Positions 7,558-14,732 of a DNA stretch of 14,732 bases are shown piece after piece. The notes beneath the pieces were generated by a model, which worked only from the letters and a program-made list of their open reading frames with translations, did no database searches and was not told the origin of the DNA. A program made the translations under genes and the position numbers. Position 1 is the stretch's first letter, and every line of letters begins with the position of its first letter. This DNA comes from Methylopumilus sp003533095. Lineage in GTDB: Bacteria; Pseudomonadota; Gammaproteobacteria; Burkholderiales; Methylophilaceae. The DNA lies in assembly GCA_963977845.1 (NCBI GenBank), contig CAXBPZ010000025.1:1-14732 (forward strand), given 5' to 3'.

Positions 7558-8616
7558 TTAATTAAGTGATGCAATCACTGCCTCACCCATTTCACTGCAG
7601 CTTACTTTTTTATCTCCAGCAGAAAAAATGTCTGCTGTTCTATAGCCATGAGCTAATGCTTTTTTAACCGCTGATTCAATTTTATTTGCATTTTTTTCGT
7701 CATTAAATGTATATCTAAACATCATTGCTAAAGACAATATTGTAGCTAGAGGATTCGCTATATTTTTTCCCGCAATATCAGGTGCTGAACCATGACTAGG
7801 TTCATACATGCCTTTATTTTTACTATCAAGCGATGCAGATGGAAGCATGCCAATTGAACCGGTTAACATAGATGCCTCATCCGATAAAATATCCCCAAAA
7901 ATATTACCTGTAACTAGTACATCAAATTGCTTTGGATTTTTGATGAGCTGCATCGCTGCATTATCAACATACATATGGGTCAATTCAACTTCCGGATATT
8001 CTTTTGAAAGCTCAATCATAATTTGACGCCATAGCTCTGTTGTTTCTAAAACATTCGCTTTATCTACGGAACATAACTTTTTTGAACGTTTCATTGCAAT
8101 CTGAAATGCCACATGAGCAATACGTTTAATTTCAGATTCTGAATATCGCATCGTATTGATACCTTCTCGTTCACCCTTTTCATTTGTTTGAATACCTCTA
8201 GGTTGTCCAAAGTAAATGTCACCTGTAAGTTCTCTTACAATCATGATGTCAAGATTAGAAACAATTTCTGGCTTTAGGGTGGAAGCACCTGCAAGTTCAG
8301 GGTATAAAATAGCGGGTCTTAGATTAGCAAACAAATTAAGTTCTTTTCTAATCCGTAGCAATCCACGCTCAGGTCTTTTATCTCTAGGAAGACTGTCATA
8401 TTTCCAATCACCGACAGCGCCTAAAAGAACAGCATCAGACTTAATCGCTAGATCAAGAGTAGAATCTGGAAGAGGATCACCAAATTTTTCATAACCAGCT
8501 CCTCCTATAGGAGCTTCAATTAACTCTGCACCCACATTAAGGGCTTTCAAAACATCAACTGCCTGTTTGGTAATCTCAGGGCCAATGCCGTCCCCAGGTA
8601 AAATTGCAATTTTCAT
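7558..8616 (-). CDS. leuB: 3-isopropylmalate dehydrogenase
   Basis: Oxidatively decarboxylates 3-isopropylmalate with NAD+ to 2-oxoisocaproate, the third leucine-specific step. The 352-residue protein has normal length. It starts with the family signature KIAILPGDGIGPEI. Substrate-binding residues are all present: Arg90, Arg100 (in ANLRPAILYP), Arg128 and Tyr135 (IVRELTGDIYFG), Lys186 (DKANVLE), and metal-binding Asp218, Asp242 and Asp246 (VDNAAMQ, GNIFGDILSDEASM). The cofactor loop EPSHGSAPDIAGKNIANP marks the leucine-pathway enzyme rather than isocitrate dehydrogenase. The ATG lies 23 nt after leuD; the leader has only a weak AGAAAG. It is third in the leuCDB cluster and is followed by asd. 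Confidence 0.98.
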   Translation of the reverse strand: MKIAILPGDGIGPEITKQAVDVLKALNVGAELIEAPIGGAGYEKFGDPLPDSTLDLAIKSDAVLLGAVGDWKYDSLPRDKRPERGLLRIRKELNLFANLRPAILYPELAGASTLKPEIVSNLDIMIVRELTGDIYFGQPRGIQTNEKGEREGINTMRYSESEIKRIAHVAFQIAMKRSKKLCSVDKANVLETTELWRQIMIELSKEYPEVELTHMYVDNAAMQLIKNPKQFDVLVTGNIFGDILSDEASMLTGSIGMLPSASLDSKNKGMYEPSHGSAPDIAGKNIANPLATILSLAMMFRYTFNDEKNANKIESAVKKALAHGYRTADIFSAGDKKVSCSEMGEAVIASLN

Positions 8617-8639
8617 TTTATTTAAGAAATCTTTCTAAA

Positions 8640-9275
8640 TTAAAGAAGCCAAGAATTTTTTTGGTAATACTCTTTTTCAAACGCTTTAATACTCTCGCTA
8701 TACTGCATTGTGAGTCCAATATCATCCAATCCATTCATTAAACAATGCTTTCTAAATGCATCGACTTGAAAACTTATTTTTTCATTTGAAGGAAGTACAA
8801 TGAATTGATTTTCTAAGTCAATAGTTAATGTATAACCTTTAATGTCATAAATCGAATTAAATAATTGATCGATTGTTTCAGAAGATAAAGTGATAGGCAA
8901 TAAACCATTTTTAAAGCAATTACTAAAAAAAATGTCAGCGAAGCTTGGCGCTAAAATCGCCCTAAAACCATAATCTTCGATTGCCCATGGCGCATGCTCT
9001 CTTGAAGAACCACAACCAAAATTCTCACGCGCAATTAAAATTGTTGCCTTTTCATAAGGCGCTTGATTGAGTACGAAATCTGGATTTTTTTTTCTTTGAG
9101 TCAAATCCATGCCTGGCTCGCCATGATCAAGATATCTCCATTCATCAAATAGATGAGGGCCAAAACCTGTTTTTTTAATTGATTTCAAAAATTGTTTTGG
9201 AATAATTGCATCCGTATCAACATTCGCGCGATCAAGGGGTGCCACAATACCAGTATGCTTAATAAATGGTTTCAT
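8640..9275 (-). CDS. leuD: 3-isopropylmalate dehydratase small subunit
   Basis: The small (swivel-domain) subunit of isopropylmalate isomerase; with LeuC it interconverts 2- and 3-isopropylmalate. The 211-residue length matches the betaproteobacterial form, slightly longer than the roughly 200 residues of E. coli. The N-terminus has LDRANVDTDAIIPKQFLK, and the substrate-binding NFGCGSSREHAPWA motif lies at 85-98. The ATG at 9273-9275 lies only 3 nt after the leuC stop, without its own clear Shine-Dalgarno site, so expression at equal levels by coupling to leuC is likely. No defects are seen. Confidence 0.98.
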   Translation of the reverse strand: MKPFIKHTGIVAPLDRANVDTDAIIPKQFLKSIKKTGFGPHLFDEWRYLDHGEPGMDLTQRKKNPDFVLNQAPYEKATILIARENFGCGSSREHAPWAIEDYGFRAILAPSFADIFFSNCFKNGLLPITLSSETIDQLFNSIYDIKGYTLTIDLENQFIVLPSNEKISFQVDAFRKHCLMNGLDDIGLTMQYSESIKAFEKEYYQKNSWLL

Positions 9276-9278
9276 ACA

Positions 9279-10682
9279 TTAATTTAAACTTCTTATATCA
9301 ATAAAATGACCGTAAATACCTGCCGCTGCTGCCATAGATGGACTCACGAGATGTGTTCTACCCCCTTGTCCTTGTCGACCTTCAAAATTTCTATTTGAGG
9401 TAGATGCGCAACGCTCCCCTGGATTTAATCGATCAGCATTCATTGCCAAGCACATGGAACAACCTGGCTCTCTCCATTCAAAACCTGCTTCAACAAAAAT
9501 TTTATCCAAACCTTCTTTTTCTGCCTGAAGTTTTACTAGGCCCGACCCAGGAACTGCAAGTGCTAACTTAATATTTTTTGCAATTTTTTTACCTTTGAGG
9601 ACATGAGCAGCTTCTCGTAAATCTTCGATACGAGAATTAGTACAAGAACCAATAAAAATTTTATCAATGTGAATTTGATTGACAGGTAAATTAGGTTCAA
9701 GGCCCATGTAGGTTAGTGCATCCTCAATGCTTTTCCTTTTGGAAGGGTCTTGTTCATTTTTTGGATCAGGTGTCATGCCGTCGATGCTTACAACCATTTC
9801 GGGGGAAGTGCCCCAAGTTACTTGAGGCAGAATCTCATCTCCATTAAGTATGACTGTTTGATCAAATTTAGCATCTTGATCACTGTGTAATGTTTTCCAA
9901 TACACTTTTGCTTTTTCAAGTGCTTCGCCTTTTGGTGAAAAAGGTCTATTTTCAATATAACACATCGTGATTTCATCAACAGCAACCATACCAGCCCTAG
10001 CGCCTGCTTCAATTGCCATATTACAAAGCGTCATTCTCCCTTCCATGGAAAGAGAACGAATAACCTCACCAGTAAATTCAATCGCATAGCCAGTACCTCC
10101 TGCTGTTCCGATCTTGCCAATCAAGGCTAAGGCAATATCTTTTGCAGTAATTCCTTTATTTAATTTTCCGTCTACACGCACTTCCATCGTTTTAAATTTT
10201 TTTAAAATTAAACATTGCGTCGCAAGCACGTGTTCAACTTCAGAAGTGCCAATACCCATTGCAAGAGCACCAAATGCTCCATGAGTGCTGGTGTGAGAAT
10301 CACCACATACAATTGTCATGCCAGGCAAAGTACTTCCCTGTTCCGGACCAATGACATGAACAATGCCTTGACGACTATCATTCATAGGAAATTGTGTTAA
10401 TCCAAAATGTTTACAATTCTCATCAAGGGTTTCCACTTGAATTTTAGAAATAGGGTCAGAAATTCCAAATGAACGATCTGTGGTAGGGACATTATGGTCA
10501 GGCACTGCAAGAATAGATTTATTTCTCCATACAGGCCTGTGATTGATTCTTAAACCTTCAAATGCTTGCGGGCTGGTTACCTCATGCACAAGGTGTCGAT
10601 CAATGTATATGAGATAAGTACCAGCATCTTCTCTGACAATATGGCTCTCAAATAATTTTTCATAAAGTGTCTTAGCTTGCAT
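9279..10682 (-). CDS. leuC: 3-isopropylmalate dehydratase large subunit
   Basis: The large aconitase-like subunit of isopropylmalate isomerase, which holds a [4Fe-4S] cluster and works with LeuD in leucine synthesis. The 467-residue length is the normal bacterial LeuC length. The three cluster cysteines are Cys347 (in FIGSCTNSRIEDL), Cys408 and Cys411 (in EPGCSMCLAMN). The active-site histidine motifs VPDHNVPTTDR and GDSHTSTHGAFGAL are present. The ATG at 10680-10682 lies 7 nt after yajQ; the leader shows no good Shine-Dalgarno site and no space for a leucine attenuator. Any leu-specific promoter would have to lie inside yajQ or further up. Confidence 0.98.
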   Translation of the reverse strand: MQAKTLYEKLFESHIVREDAGTYLIYIDRHLVHEVTSPQAFEGLRINHRPVWRNKSILAVPDHNVPTTDRSFGISDPISKIQVETLDENCKHFGLTQFPMNDSRQGIVHVIGPEQGSTLPGMTIVCGDSHTSTHGAFGALAMGIGTSEVEHVLATQCLILKKFKTMEVRVDGKLNKGITAKDIALALIGKIGTAGGTGYAIEFTGEVIRSLSMEGRMTLCNMAIEAGARAGMVAVDEITMCYIENRPFSPKGEALEKAKVYWKTLHSDQDAKFDQTVILNGDEILPQVTWGTSPEMVVSIDGMTPDPKNEQDPSKRKSIEDALTYMGLEPNLPVNQIHIDKIFIGSCTNSRIEDLREAAHVLKGKKIAKNIKLALAVPGSGLVKLQAEKEGLDKIFVEAGFEWREPGCSMCLAMNADRLNPGERCASTSNRNFEGRQGQGGRTHLVSPSMAAAAGIYGHFIDIRSLN

Positions 10683-10689
10683 GCGTTAA

Positions 10690-11184
10690 CTAGTCTCTAA
10701 AATTTCCGAATTGAAGTGGAAAGTCTGTAATATTTTTTTTAACAAATGCAATAGCTTCTTGCAGATTGTCTCTTTTAGGACCAGATACACGAACACTTTC
10801 GCCTTGAATAGCAGACTGAACTTTTAGCCCACTATCCTTAATTAATTTAACAATTTTTTTTGCAAGCTCACTATCGATGCCTGATTTTAATTTTAGTAAT
10901 TGTTTTACTTTATTCCCGGATACAGTTTGAATATCTTGAGGATCAAGCCGTTTGGAACTATCAGCTTCTTTTTTTTCCATGGCCGGCAATAAAATATCTT
11001 TAATTTGACCTAATTGAAATTCAGAGTCCCCATAAAGAGTAATAGTTAATTCTTTTTCTGAAAATTCAACTTTTGCACTCGTACCTTTAAAATCGTAACG
11101 ATTGATAATCATACGAGAAGCAACATCAATCGAATTAGTTAAATTAGCCATATTTACTTCAGAAGAAATATCAAAAGATGGCAT
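10690..11184 (-). CDS. yajQ: YajQ-family nucleotide-binding protein
   Basis: A small cytoplasmic protein of the YajQ (UPF0234) family. Members bind nucleotides and tRNA in vitro, and a Xanthomonas homologue is a cyclic-di-GMP-responsive factor that works with a LysR-type regulator; the role here is unknown. The 164-residue length is standard. Typical family segments are MPSFDISSEVNMANLTNSID at the start, NRYDFKGT near 30, and the C-terminal end FPLQFGNFRD. Two alpha/beta ferredoxin-like halves are expected. The start is well supported by AAGGAG 7 nt upstream of the ATG at 11182-11184, one of the strongest ribosome sites in the window. It sits 24 nt after ppnP and 7 nt before leuC. Confidence 0.95.
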   Translation of the reverse strand: MPSFDISSEVNMANLTNSIDVASRMIINRYDFKGTSAKVEFSEKELTITLYGDSEFQLGQIKDILLPAMEKKEADSSKRLDPQDIQTVSGNKVKQLLKLKSGIDSELAKKIVKLIKDSGLKVQSAIQGESVRVSGPKRDNLQEAIAFVKKNITDFPLQFGNFRD

Positions 11185-11191
11185 ATAAAAT

Positions 11192-11197
11192 CTCCTT
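11192..11197 (-). promoter_or_regulatory. Strong yajQ ribosome binding site
   Basis: A full AAGGAG on the minus strand, 7 nt before the yajQ ATG. It stands out because most genes in this window have AT-only leaders, which suggests yajQ is translated independently of the gene before it. Confidence 0.75.
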
Positions 11198-11208
11198 ACT
11201 TGATCTAT

Positions 11209-11520
11209 TTATTCGAAATGACAAACATAGTGAAGCGTATCTGTTGTTTCAATTTCAAATGATGAATTTGCTGGCACAGAAAACTTTTGATCTTCTTTAT
11301 ATTCACTCCAATCAGATGCACCTTTTAACTTAACACGGCAATGTCCTGCAAGAATTTCCATAACCTCGGCTGCTTGTGTATTAAAAGTTAATGAACTGGG
11401 AAAAATGACGCCAATTGTACTTCTTGTCCCATTTGGAAGAAGAATAGTGTGACTGACACATTTACCATCAAAATAAATATTTGCTTTTTTCTTTACACTT
11501 ACATTATCAAATTGAGCCAT
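11209..11520 (-). CDS. ppnP: Pyrimidine/purine nucleoside phosphorylase PpnP
   Basis: A small cupin-fold enzyme (formerly YaiE, DUF1255). The E. coli member phosphorolyses several nucleosides to base and ribose 1-phosphate, a salvage function. The 103-residue protein aligns by eye with the roughly 94-residue E. coli protein: a STIGVIFP strand, then the TFNTQAAEVMEILAG segment, ASDWSEY, FSVPANSSFEIE and the C-terminal YVCHFE. This gives the expected single beta-barrel. The ATG at 11518-11520 is set by AAGGTGA 7 nt upstream. That ribosome site overlaps the argG stop codon. It lies between argG and yajQ, with no obvious pathway link to arginine. Family call good; substrate range not inferable. 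Confidence 0.92.
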   Translation of the reverse strand: MAQFDNVSVKKKANIYFDGKCVSHTILLPNGTRSTIGVIFPSSLTFNTQAAEVMEILAGHCRVKLKGASDWSEYKEDQKFSVPANSSFEIETTDTLHYVCHFE

Positions 11521-11526
11521 TTGGAT

Positions 11527-11533
11527 TCACCTT
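11527..11533 (-). promoter_or_regulatory. ppnP ribosome binding site overlapping argG stop
   Basis: AAGGTGA on the minus strand; its first two bases are the last two of the argG TAA stop (11532-11534). The spacing to the ppnP ATG is 7 nt. Ribosomes ending argG would occupy this site, so the two genes may be translationally coupled. Confidence 0.7.
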
Positions 11534-12746
11534 ATTTTTTAATTTTTCCTGCGATTCTCATTCTTAAAGCATTGAGTTTAATAAAACCTGCTGCATCTTT
11601 TTGATCATATGCACCTTGATCATCCTCAAATGTTGCAATCGATGTATCAAAAAGAGAATTTGTAGCACTATCTCTTCCAATGACACTCACATTACCTTTA
11701 TATAGTTTTAACTTAACCCAACCATTCACATTATTTTGGGTATGGTCGATCAGTGTTTGCAAAGCAAGTCTTTCAGGACTCCACCAATAGCCGTTATAAA
11801 TTAATGAGGCAAATCTTGGCATTAACTCATCTTTTAAATGAGCAACTTCACGATCTAAGGTAATAGATTCAATTGCGCGATGAGCTTTTAAAAGAATTGT
11901 CCCACCGGGCGTCTCATAGCAACCACGCGATTTCATCCCTACATATCGATTTTCTACCAAATCTAATCTTCCTATACCATGCTTACCACCTAATTGATTA
12001 AGCGCAGCTAAAAGTTCATGCGCCTTCATAGCTTTGCCATTAAGACTTACCGGATCCCCTTTATTAAACTGAATCTCAATTGTCTCAGACTCATTAGGGG
12101 CCTTTTCAGGGCTCACAGTCCATCGCCACATATCTTCTTCAGGGGCAGCACCAGGATTTTCTAAATGACGCCCTTCGTAAGAAATATGCAATAGATTGGC
12201 GTCCATACTATAAGGGCTGCCACCTTTTTTATGTTTCATCTCGACTGGAATATTATTTTTTTCTGCGTACTGAAGTAATTTTTCTCGGCTCAGCAAGTTC
12301 CATTCGCGCCATGGCGCAATAATTTTGATATCAGGATTAAGCGCATACGCTCCTAATTCAAAACGAACTTGATCATTGCCTTTGCCAGTGGCGCCATGAG
12401 AGATAGCATCTGCATTAGTTTTTTTAGCAAGTTCAATTAAGCGTTTAGCAATGAGGGGTCTTGCAATGGATGTCCCAAGCAAATATTCACCTTCATAAAT
12501 TGTATTCGCTCTAAACATCGGGAATACAAAATCTCTTACAAACTCCTCTTTTAAATCCTCAATAAATATTTCTTTAACGCCAGCTGCTTTAGCTTTTTCT
12601 CTTGCAGGCTCTAATTCATCACCTTGCCCTAAGTCAGCTGTAAAAGTAACCACTTCGCATTGATAGGTTTCTTGAAGCCACTTCAAAATAACAGATGTGT
12701 CTAGACCACCTGAATAAGCTAAAACAACTTTTTTAATATCACTCAT
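11532..12746 (-). CDS. argG: Argininosuccinate synthase
   Basis: Joins citrulline and aspartate with ATP to form argininosuccinate, the next-to-last arginine step. The 404-residue protein is the usual roughly 400-residue form, not the longer E. coli type. The ATP pyrophosphatase P-loop AYSGGLDTS lies at 10-18, and the second nucleotide/citrulline motif GATGKGNDQVRFE lies at 118-130. The later KHKKGGSPYSMDANLLHISYEG and the C-terminal LRMRIAGKIKK are typical of the family. The ATG at 12744-12746 overlaps the end of argF by 8 nt (ATGAGTGA holds both the start and the argF TGA), with an AGGA about 10 nt upstream inside argF. argH, needed for the last step, is not in the window. Confidence 0.98.
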   Translation of the reverse strand: MSDIKKVVLAYSGGLDTSVILKWLQETYQCEVVTFTADLGQGDELEPAREKAKAAGVKEIFIEDLKEEFVRDFVFPMFRANTIYEGEYLLGTSIARPLIAKRLIELAKKTNADAISHGATGKGNDQVRFELGAYALNPDIKIIAPWREWNLLSREKLLQYAEKNNIPVEMKHKKGGSPYSMDANLLHISYEGRHLENPGAAPEEDMWRWTVSPEKAPNESETIEIQFNKGDPVSLNGKAMKAHELLAALNQLGGKHGIGRLDLVENRYVGMKSRGCYETPGGTILLKAHRAIESITLDREVAHLKDELMPRFASLIYNGYWWSPERLALQTLIDHTQNNVNGWVKLKLYKGNVSVIGRDSATNSLFDTSIATFEDDQGAYDQKDAAGFIKLNALRMRIAGKIKK

Positions 12747-13662
12747 TTTTCATTTTTCCTAATAATAGGTATTCCATCAATGCCTTTTGAACATGAAGAC
12801 GATTTTCTGCCTCATCCCATACAACGCTTTGAGGACCATCAATTACTTCAGCAGTCACTTCTTCACCTCGATGTGCAGGTAAGCAGTGCATAAATAAAGC
12901 ATCTGCTGATGCAACTGACATCATTTCTTGATCCACTTGCCAATCTGCAAAGTCCTTTAAACGCTCTTCATTTTCAGATTCAAAACCCATACTTGTCCAT
13001 ACATCAGTTGTAACAATATCAGCATCTTTTGCAGCATCCATAGGATCTTCAAACTCTTCAAAATGCTTATCGCCATACAAGCCTGCACGCTCAACTTCAA
13101 CTTCATAACCTTTTGGTGTTGAAACATGTACATTAAAATCTAAAACTTCAGCAGCCTGCAGCCATGTATTGCATACATTATTAGAGTCACCAATCCAGGC
13201 AACCGTTTTACCTTGAATAGAGCCTTTGTGTTCAATGTAAGTAAAAATATCAGCCAGAATTTGGCATGGATGATATTCATTAGTTAGGCCATTAATTACA
13301 GGCACTCTTGAGTTTTGAGCAAAACGATCAATGATGTCTTGCTCAAATGTTCGAATCATTACAAGGTCGCACATACGAGAGATTACCTGCCCCGCATCTT
13401 CTACTGGCTCTCCCCTTCCTAATTGAGAATCTCTTGTATTTAAATAAATTGCGGAGCCACCTAATTGCTGAACACCCGCTTCAAAAGATAATCTTGTTCG
13501 GGTACTTGCTTTCTCAAAAATCATTACTAAAGTTCTATCCACAAGTGGCCAATACTGTTTATATTCTTTAAATTGTTTTTTGATCCAACTAGCTCTTGCG
13601 AAAATATATTCAAACTCTTCTCGCTTGAGATCATTAAATCTTAAAAAATGTTTTGTTTTCAT
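12739..13662 (-). CDS. argF: Ornithine carbamoyltransferase
   Basis: Transfers the carbamoyl group from carbamoyl phosphate to ornithine, giving citrulline. The 307-residue length is typical of anabolic enzymes. The carbamoyl-phosphate motif STRTR is at 53-57 (within FEKASTRTRLSFE), HPCQILAD starts at 131, the ornithine loop SMG is at 224-226, and the catalytic HCLPAHRGEEV is at 259-269. These mark ornithine rather than aspartate carbamoyltransferase. The ATG at 13660-13662 is 6 nt after argD with no strong Shine-Dalgarno site. It overlaps argG by 8 nt at its 3' end. argD-argF-argG forms a tight arginine block that supplies citrulline and then argininosuccinate. Confidence 0.98.
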   Translation of the reverse strand: MKTKHFLRFNDLKREEFEYIFARASWIKKQFKEYKQYWPLVDRTLVMIFEKASTRTRLSFEAGVQQLGGSAIYLNTRDSQLGRGEPVEDAGQVISRMCDLVMIRTFEQDIIDRFAQNSRVPVINGLTNEYHPCQILADIFTYIEHKGSIQGKTVAWIGDSNNVCNTWLQAAEVLDFNVHVSTPKGYEVEVERAGLYGDKHFEEFEDPMDAAKDADIVTTDVWTSMGFESENEERLKDFADWQVDQEMMSVASADALFMHCLPAHRGEEVTAEVIDGPQSVVWDEAENRLHVQKALMEYLLLGKMKNE

Positions 13663-13668
13663 AAAATG

Positions 13669-14732
13669 CTACTTCGTTAAAAAATTTTTAATCACTTGAG
13701 ACAATCTTTCGACCAGCTCTTTTGCTTCGACTTCATTAATGACAAGTGGCGGTAAAAGACGAATGACTTTATCTGCTGTCACATTAATAAGAAGGCCTTC
13801 ATCTAATGCTAATTTGGTTAAATCTCCACACGGCTGATCAAGCTCAATACCTATCATGAGACCTAAATTGCGAATCACTTTCACTTGAGAGAAATCTTTT
13901 AGATGCTTTGTAAATTCCTCATTAATCAAAGCACCCATTTTTGACGCATGGCTGCAAAGCTTATCTTCTTCGATAATACTCAGCGTTGCATAACCGACTG
14001 CGGTCGCTAGCGGATTACCTCCAAAAGTCGAACCATGTTTGCCCGGCGTAAATACCTGACTTGCCTTACCTCTTGCTAAACACGCGCCTATAGGAACACC
14101 AGAGCCTAAGCCTTTTGCAAGTGTCATAACATCTGGGTGAATAGATGTGTGTTGATGGGCAAACCATTTCCCTGTTCTACCAATACCAGATTGCACTTCA
14201 TCTAACATTAAAAGCCAATGATGTTGATCACAAATCTCTCTTAAGCCTTTTAGGTAGTTTTGAATATTGCTTGGAATATTAATACCGCCCTCACCTTGGA
14301 TAGGCTCTACAAGAATTGCTACTACATTATTTTTTCTTGATGCAATTTGCTGAATAGCCTCTAAGTCATCAAATGCAACTCGAATAAATCCACCGACAAG
14401 CGGTTCAAAACCAGCTTGTGTCTTTCGATTTCCCGTAGCAGATAATGTAGCCATCGTGCGGCCATGAAAAGCTTTTTCCATGACAATAATTTCTGGGGTA
14501 TCAATACCATTTTGATGCCCATAAAGTCTTGCGAGTTTAATAGCCGCTTCGTTTGCCTCACAGCCAGAATTACAGAAAAAGACATTATCCATTTTTGAAA
14601 TAGAAGTAAGTTTTTCAGCTAGTTTTTCTTGTTCAGCTATGTGATAAACATTTGAAACATGGATCAGTCTTGATATTTGCTCATTAATAGCTTTAATTAA
14701 TTTTGGATGTGCATGACCCAATCCATTAACCG
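13669..14732 (-). CDS. argD: Acetylornithine aminotransferase, 5'-truncated by window edge
   Basis: A PLP-dependent class III aminotransferase that makes N-acetylornithine from N-acetylglutamate semialdehyde and glutamate; many family members also serve the succinyl-DAP step of lysine synthesis. The visible 353 residues begin in frame at the window edge with VNGLGHAHPKL, a segment that lies about 40 residues into the family, so the true start is outside. The codon at 14719-14721 is TTG and encodes an internal Leu, not a start. The PLP-site motifs are FCNSGCEANEAA, KAFHGRT, LMLDEVQSGIGRTG, and the Schiff-base lysine in TLAKGLGSG (codon 14113-14115). The C-terminal RLLPPLVI is normal. Location before argF supports ArgD over GabT or other class III enzymes. 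Confidence 0.95.
   Translation of the reverse strand, partial: VNGLGHAHPKLIKAINEQISRLIHVSNVYHIAEQEKLAEKLTSISKMDNVFFCNSGCEANEAAIKLARLYGHQNGIDTPEIIVMEKAFHGRTMATLSATGNRKTQAGFEPLVGGFIRVAFDDLEAIQQIASRKNNVVAILVEPIQGEGGINIPSNIQNYLKGLREICDQHHWLLMLDEVQSGIGRTGKWFAHQHTSIHPDVMTLAKGLGSGVPIGACLARGKASQVFTPGKHGSTFGGNPLATAVGYATLSIIEEDKLCSHASKMGALINEEFTKHLKDFSQVKVIRNLGLMIGIELDQPCGDLTKLALDEGLLINVTADKVIRLLPPLVINEVEAKELVERLSQVIKNFLTK

Noticed and set aside
8216..8494. 92-codon plus-strand open frame opposite leuB
   Set aside because: Ser/Arg-rich translation typical of an antisense shadow; leuB is intact and conserved here.
8617..8639. Small inverted repeat AGAAA-GA-TTTCT in the leuD-leuB gap, considered as a terminator
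   Set aside because: The stem is 5 bp of mostly A-T pairs with a 2-nt loop and no T-run, so it cannot act as an intrinsic terminator.
10677..10694. Clustered short palindromes (GCATGC, GTTAAC, ACTAGT) at the yajQ-leuC junction, considered as an operator or terminator
   Set aside because: Each is only 6 bp, they lie mostly in coding sequence, and there is no hairpin of useful length nor a T-run.
14719..14721. TTG as the start of argD
   Set aside because: It is an internal leucine in the conserved VNGLGHAHP segment; the reading frame continues to the window edge and the family has about 40 more residues upstream.

Overview
The window is an AT-rich, very densely packed bacterial chromosome segment. 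All sixteen genes lie on the minus strand, so transcription runs from position 14732 down to 1. The protein sequences and the order leuC-leuD-leuB-asd-fimV-...-truA-trpF-trpB-trpA-accD are typical of Betaproteobacteria. The low GC, near-zero intergenic space and short versions of some proteins suggest a streamlined aquatic member, such as a Methylophilaceae/OM43-type methylotroph. That assignment is inference from gene order and composition; no rRNA or other marker gene is present to prove it.

Layout in the direction of transcription. (1) Arginine block, 14732-11532: argD (5' end outside the window), argF, argG. (2) Two small housekeeping genes: ppnP (nucleoside phosphorylase) and yajQ (nucleotide-binding protein), each with a strong Shine-Dalgarno site. 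(3) Leucine block, 10682-7558: leuC, leuD, leuB. (4) asd, the entry to the lysine/threonine/methionine branches. (5) An envelope pair: a short FimV-like LysM membrane protein and a small polytopic membrane protein resembling the CbiQ/EcfT family. (6) truA, a tRNA pseudouridine synthase. (7) Late tryptophan genes trpF, trpB, trpA, then accD of fatty-acid synthesis (3' end outside the window).

The largest gap between genes is 40 nt (trpF-truA), and it holds the only promoter-like sequence I noticed (a TATAAT box). The other gaps are 3-24 nt, and two gene pairs overlap. I see no terminator, tRNA, rRNA, CRISPR array, insertion sequence or attachment site. No stretch longer than 300 bases lacks a gene.

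This is mostly ordinary core metabolism, and I found no convincing undescribed system. The points most worth a second look are the FimV protein that ends before the usual cytoplasmic C-terminal domain, the lone EcfT-like membrane protein without visible coupling motifs or partner genes, the TTG start of trpF beside the candidate promoter, and the stop-start arrangement between trpA and accD.
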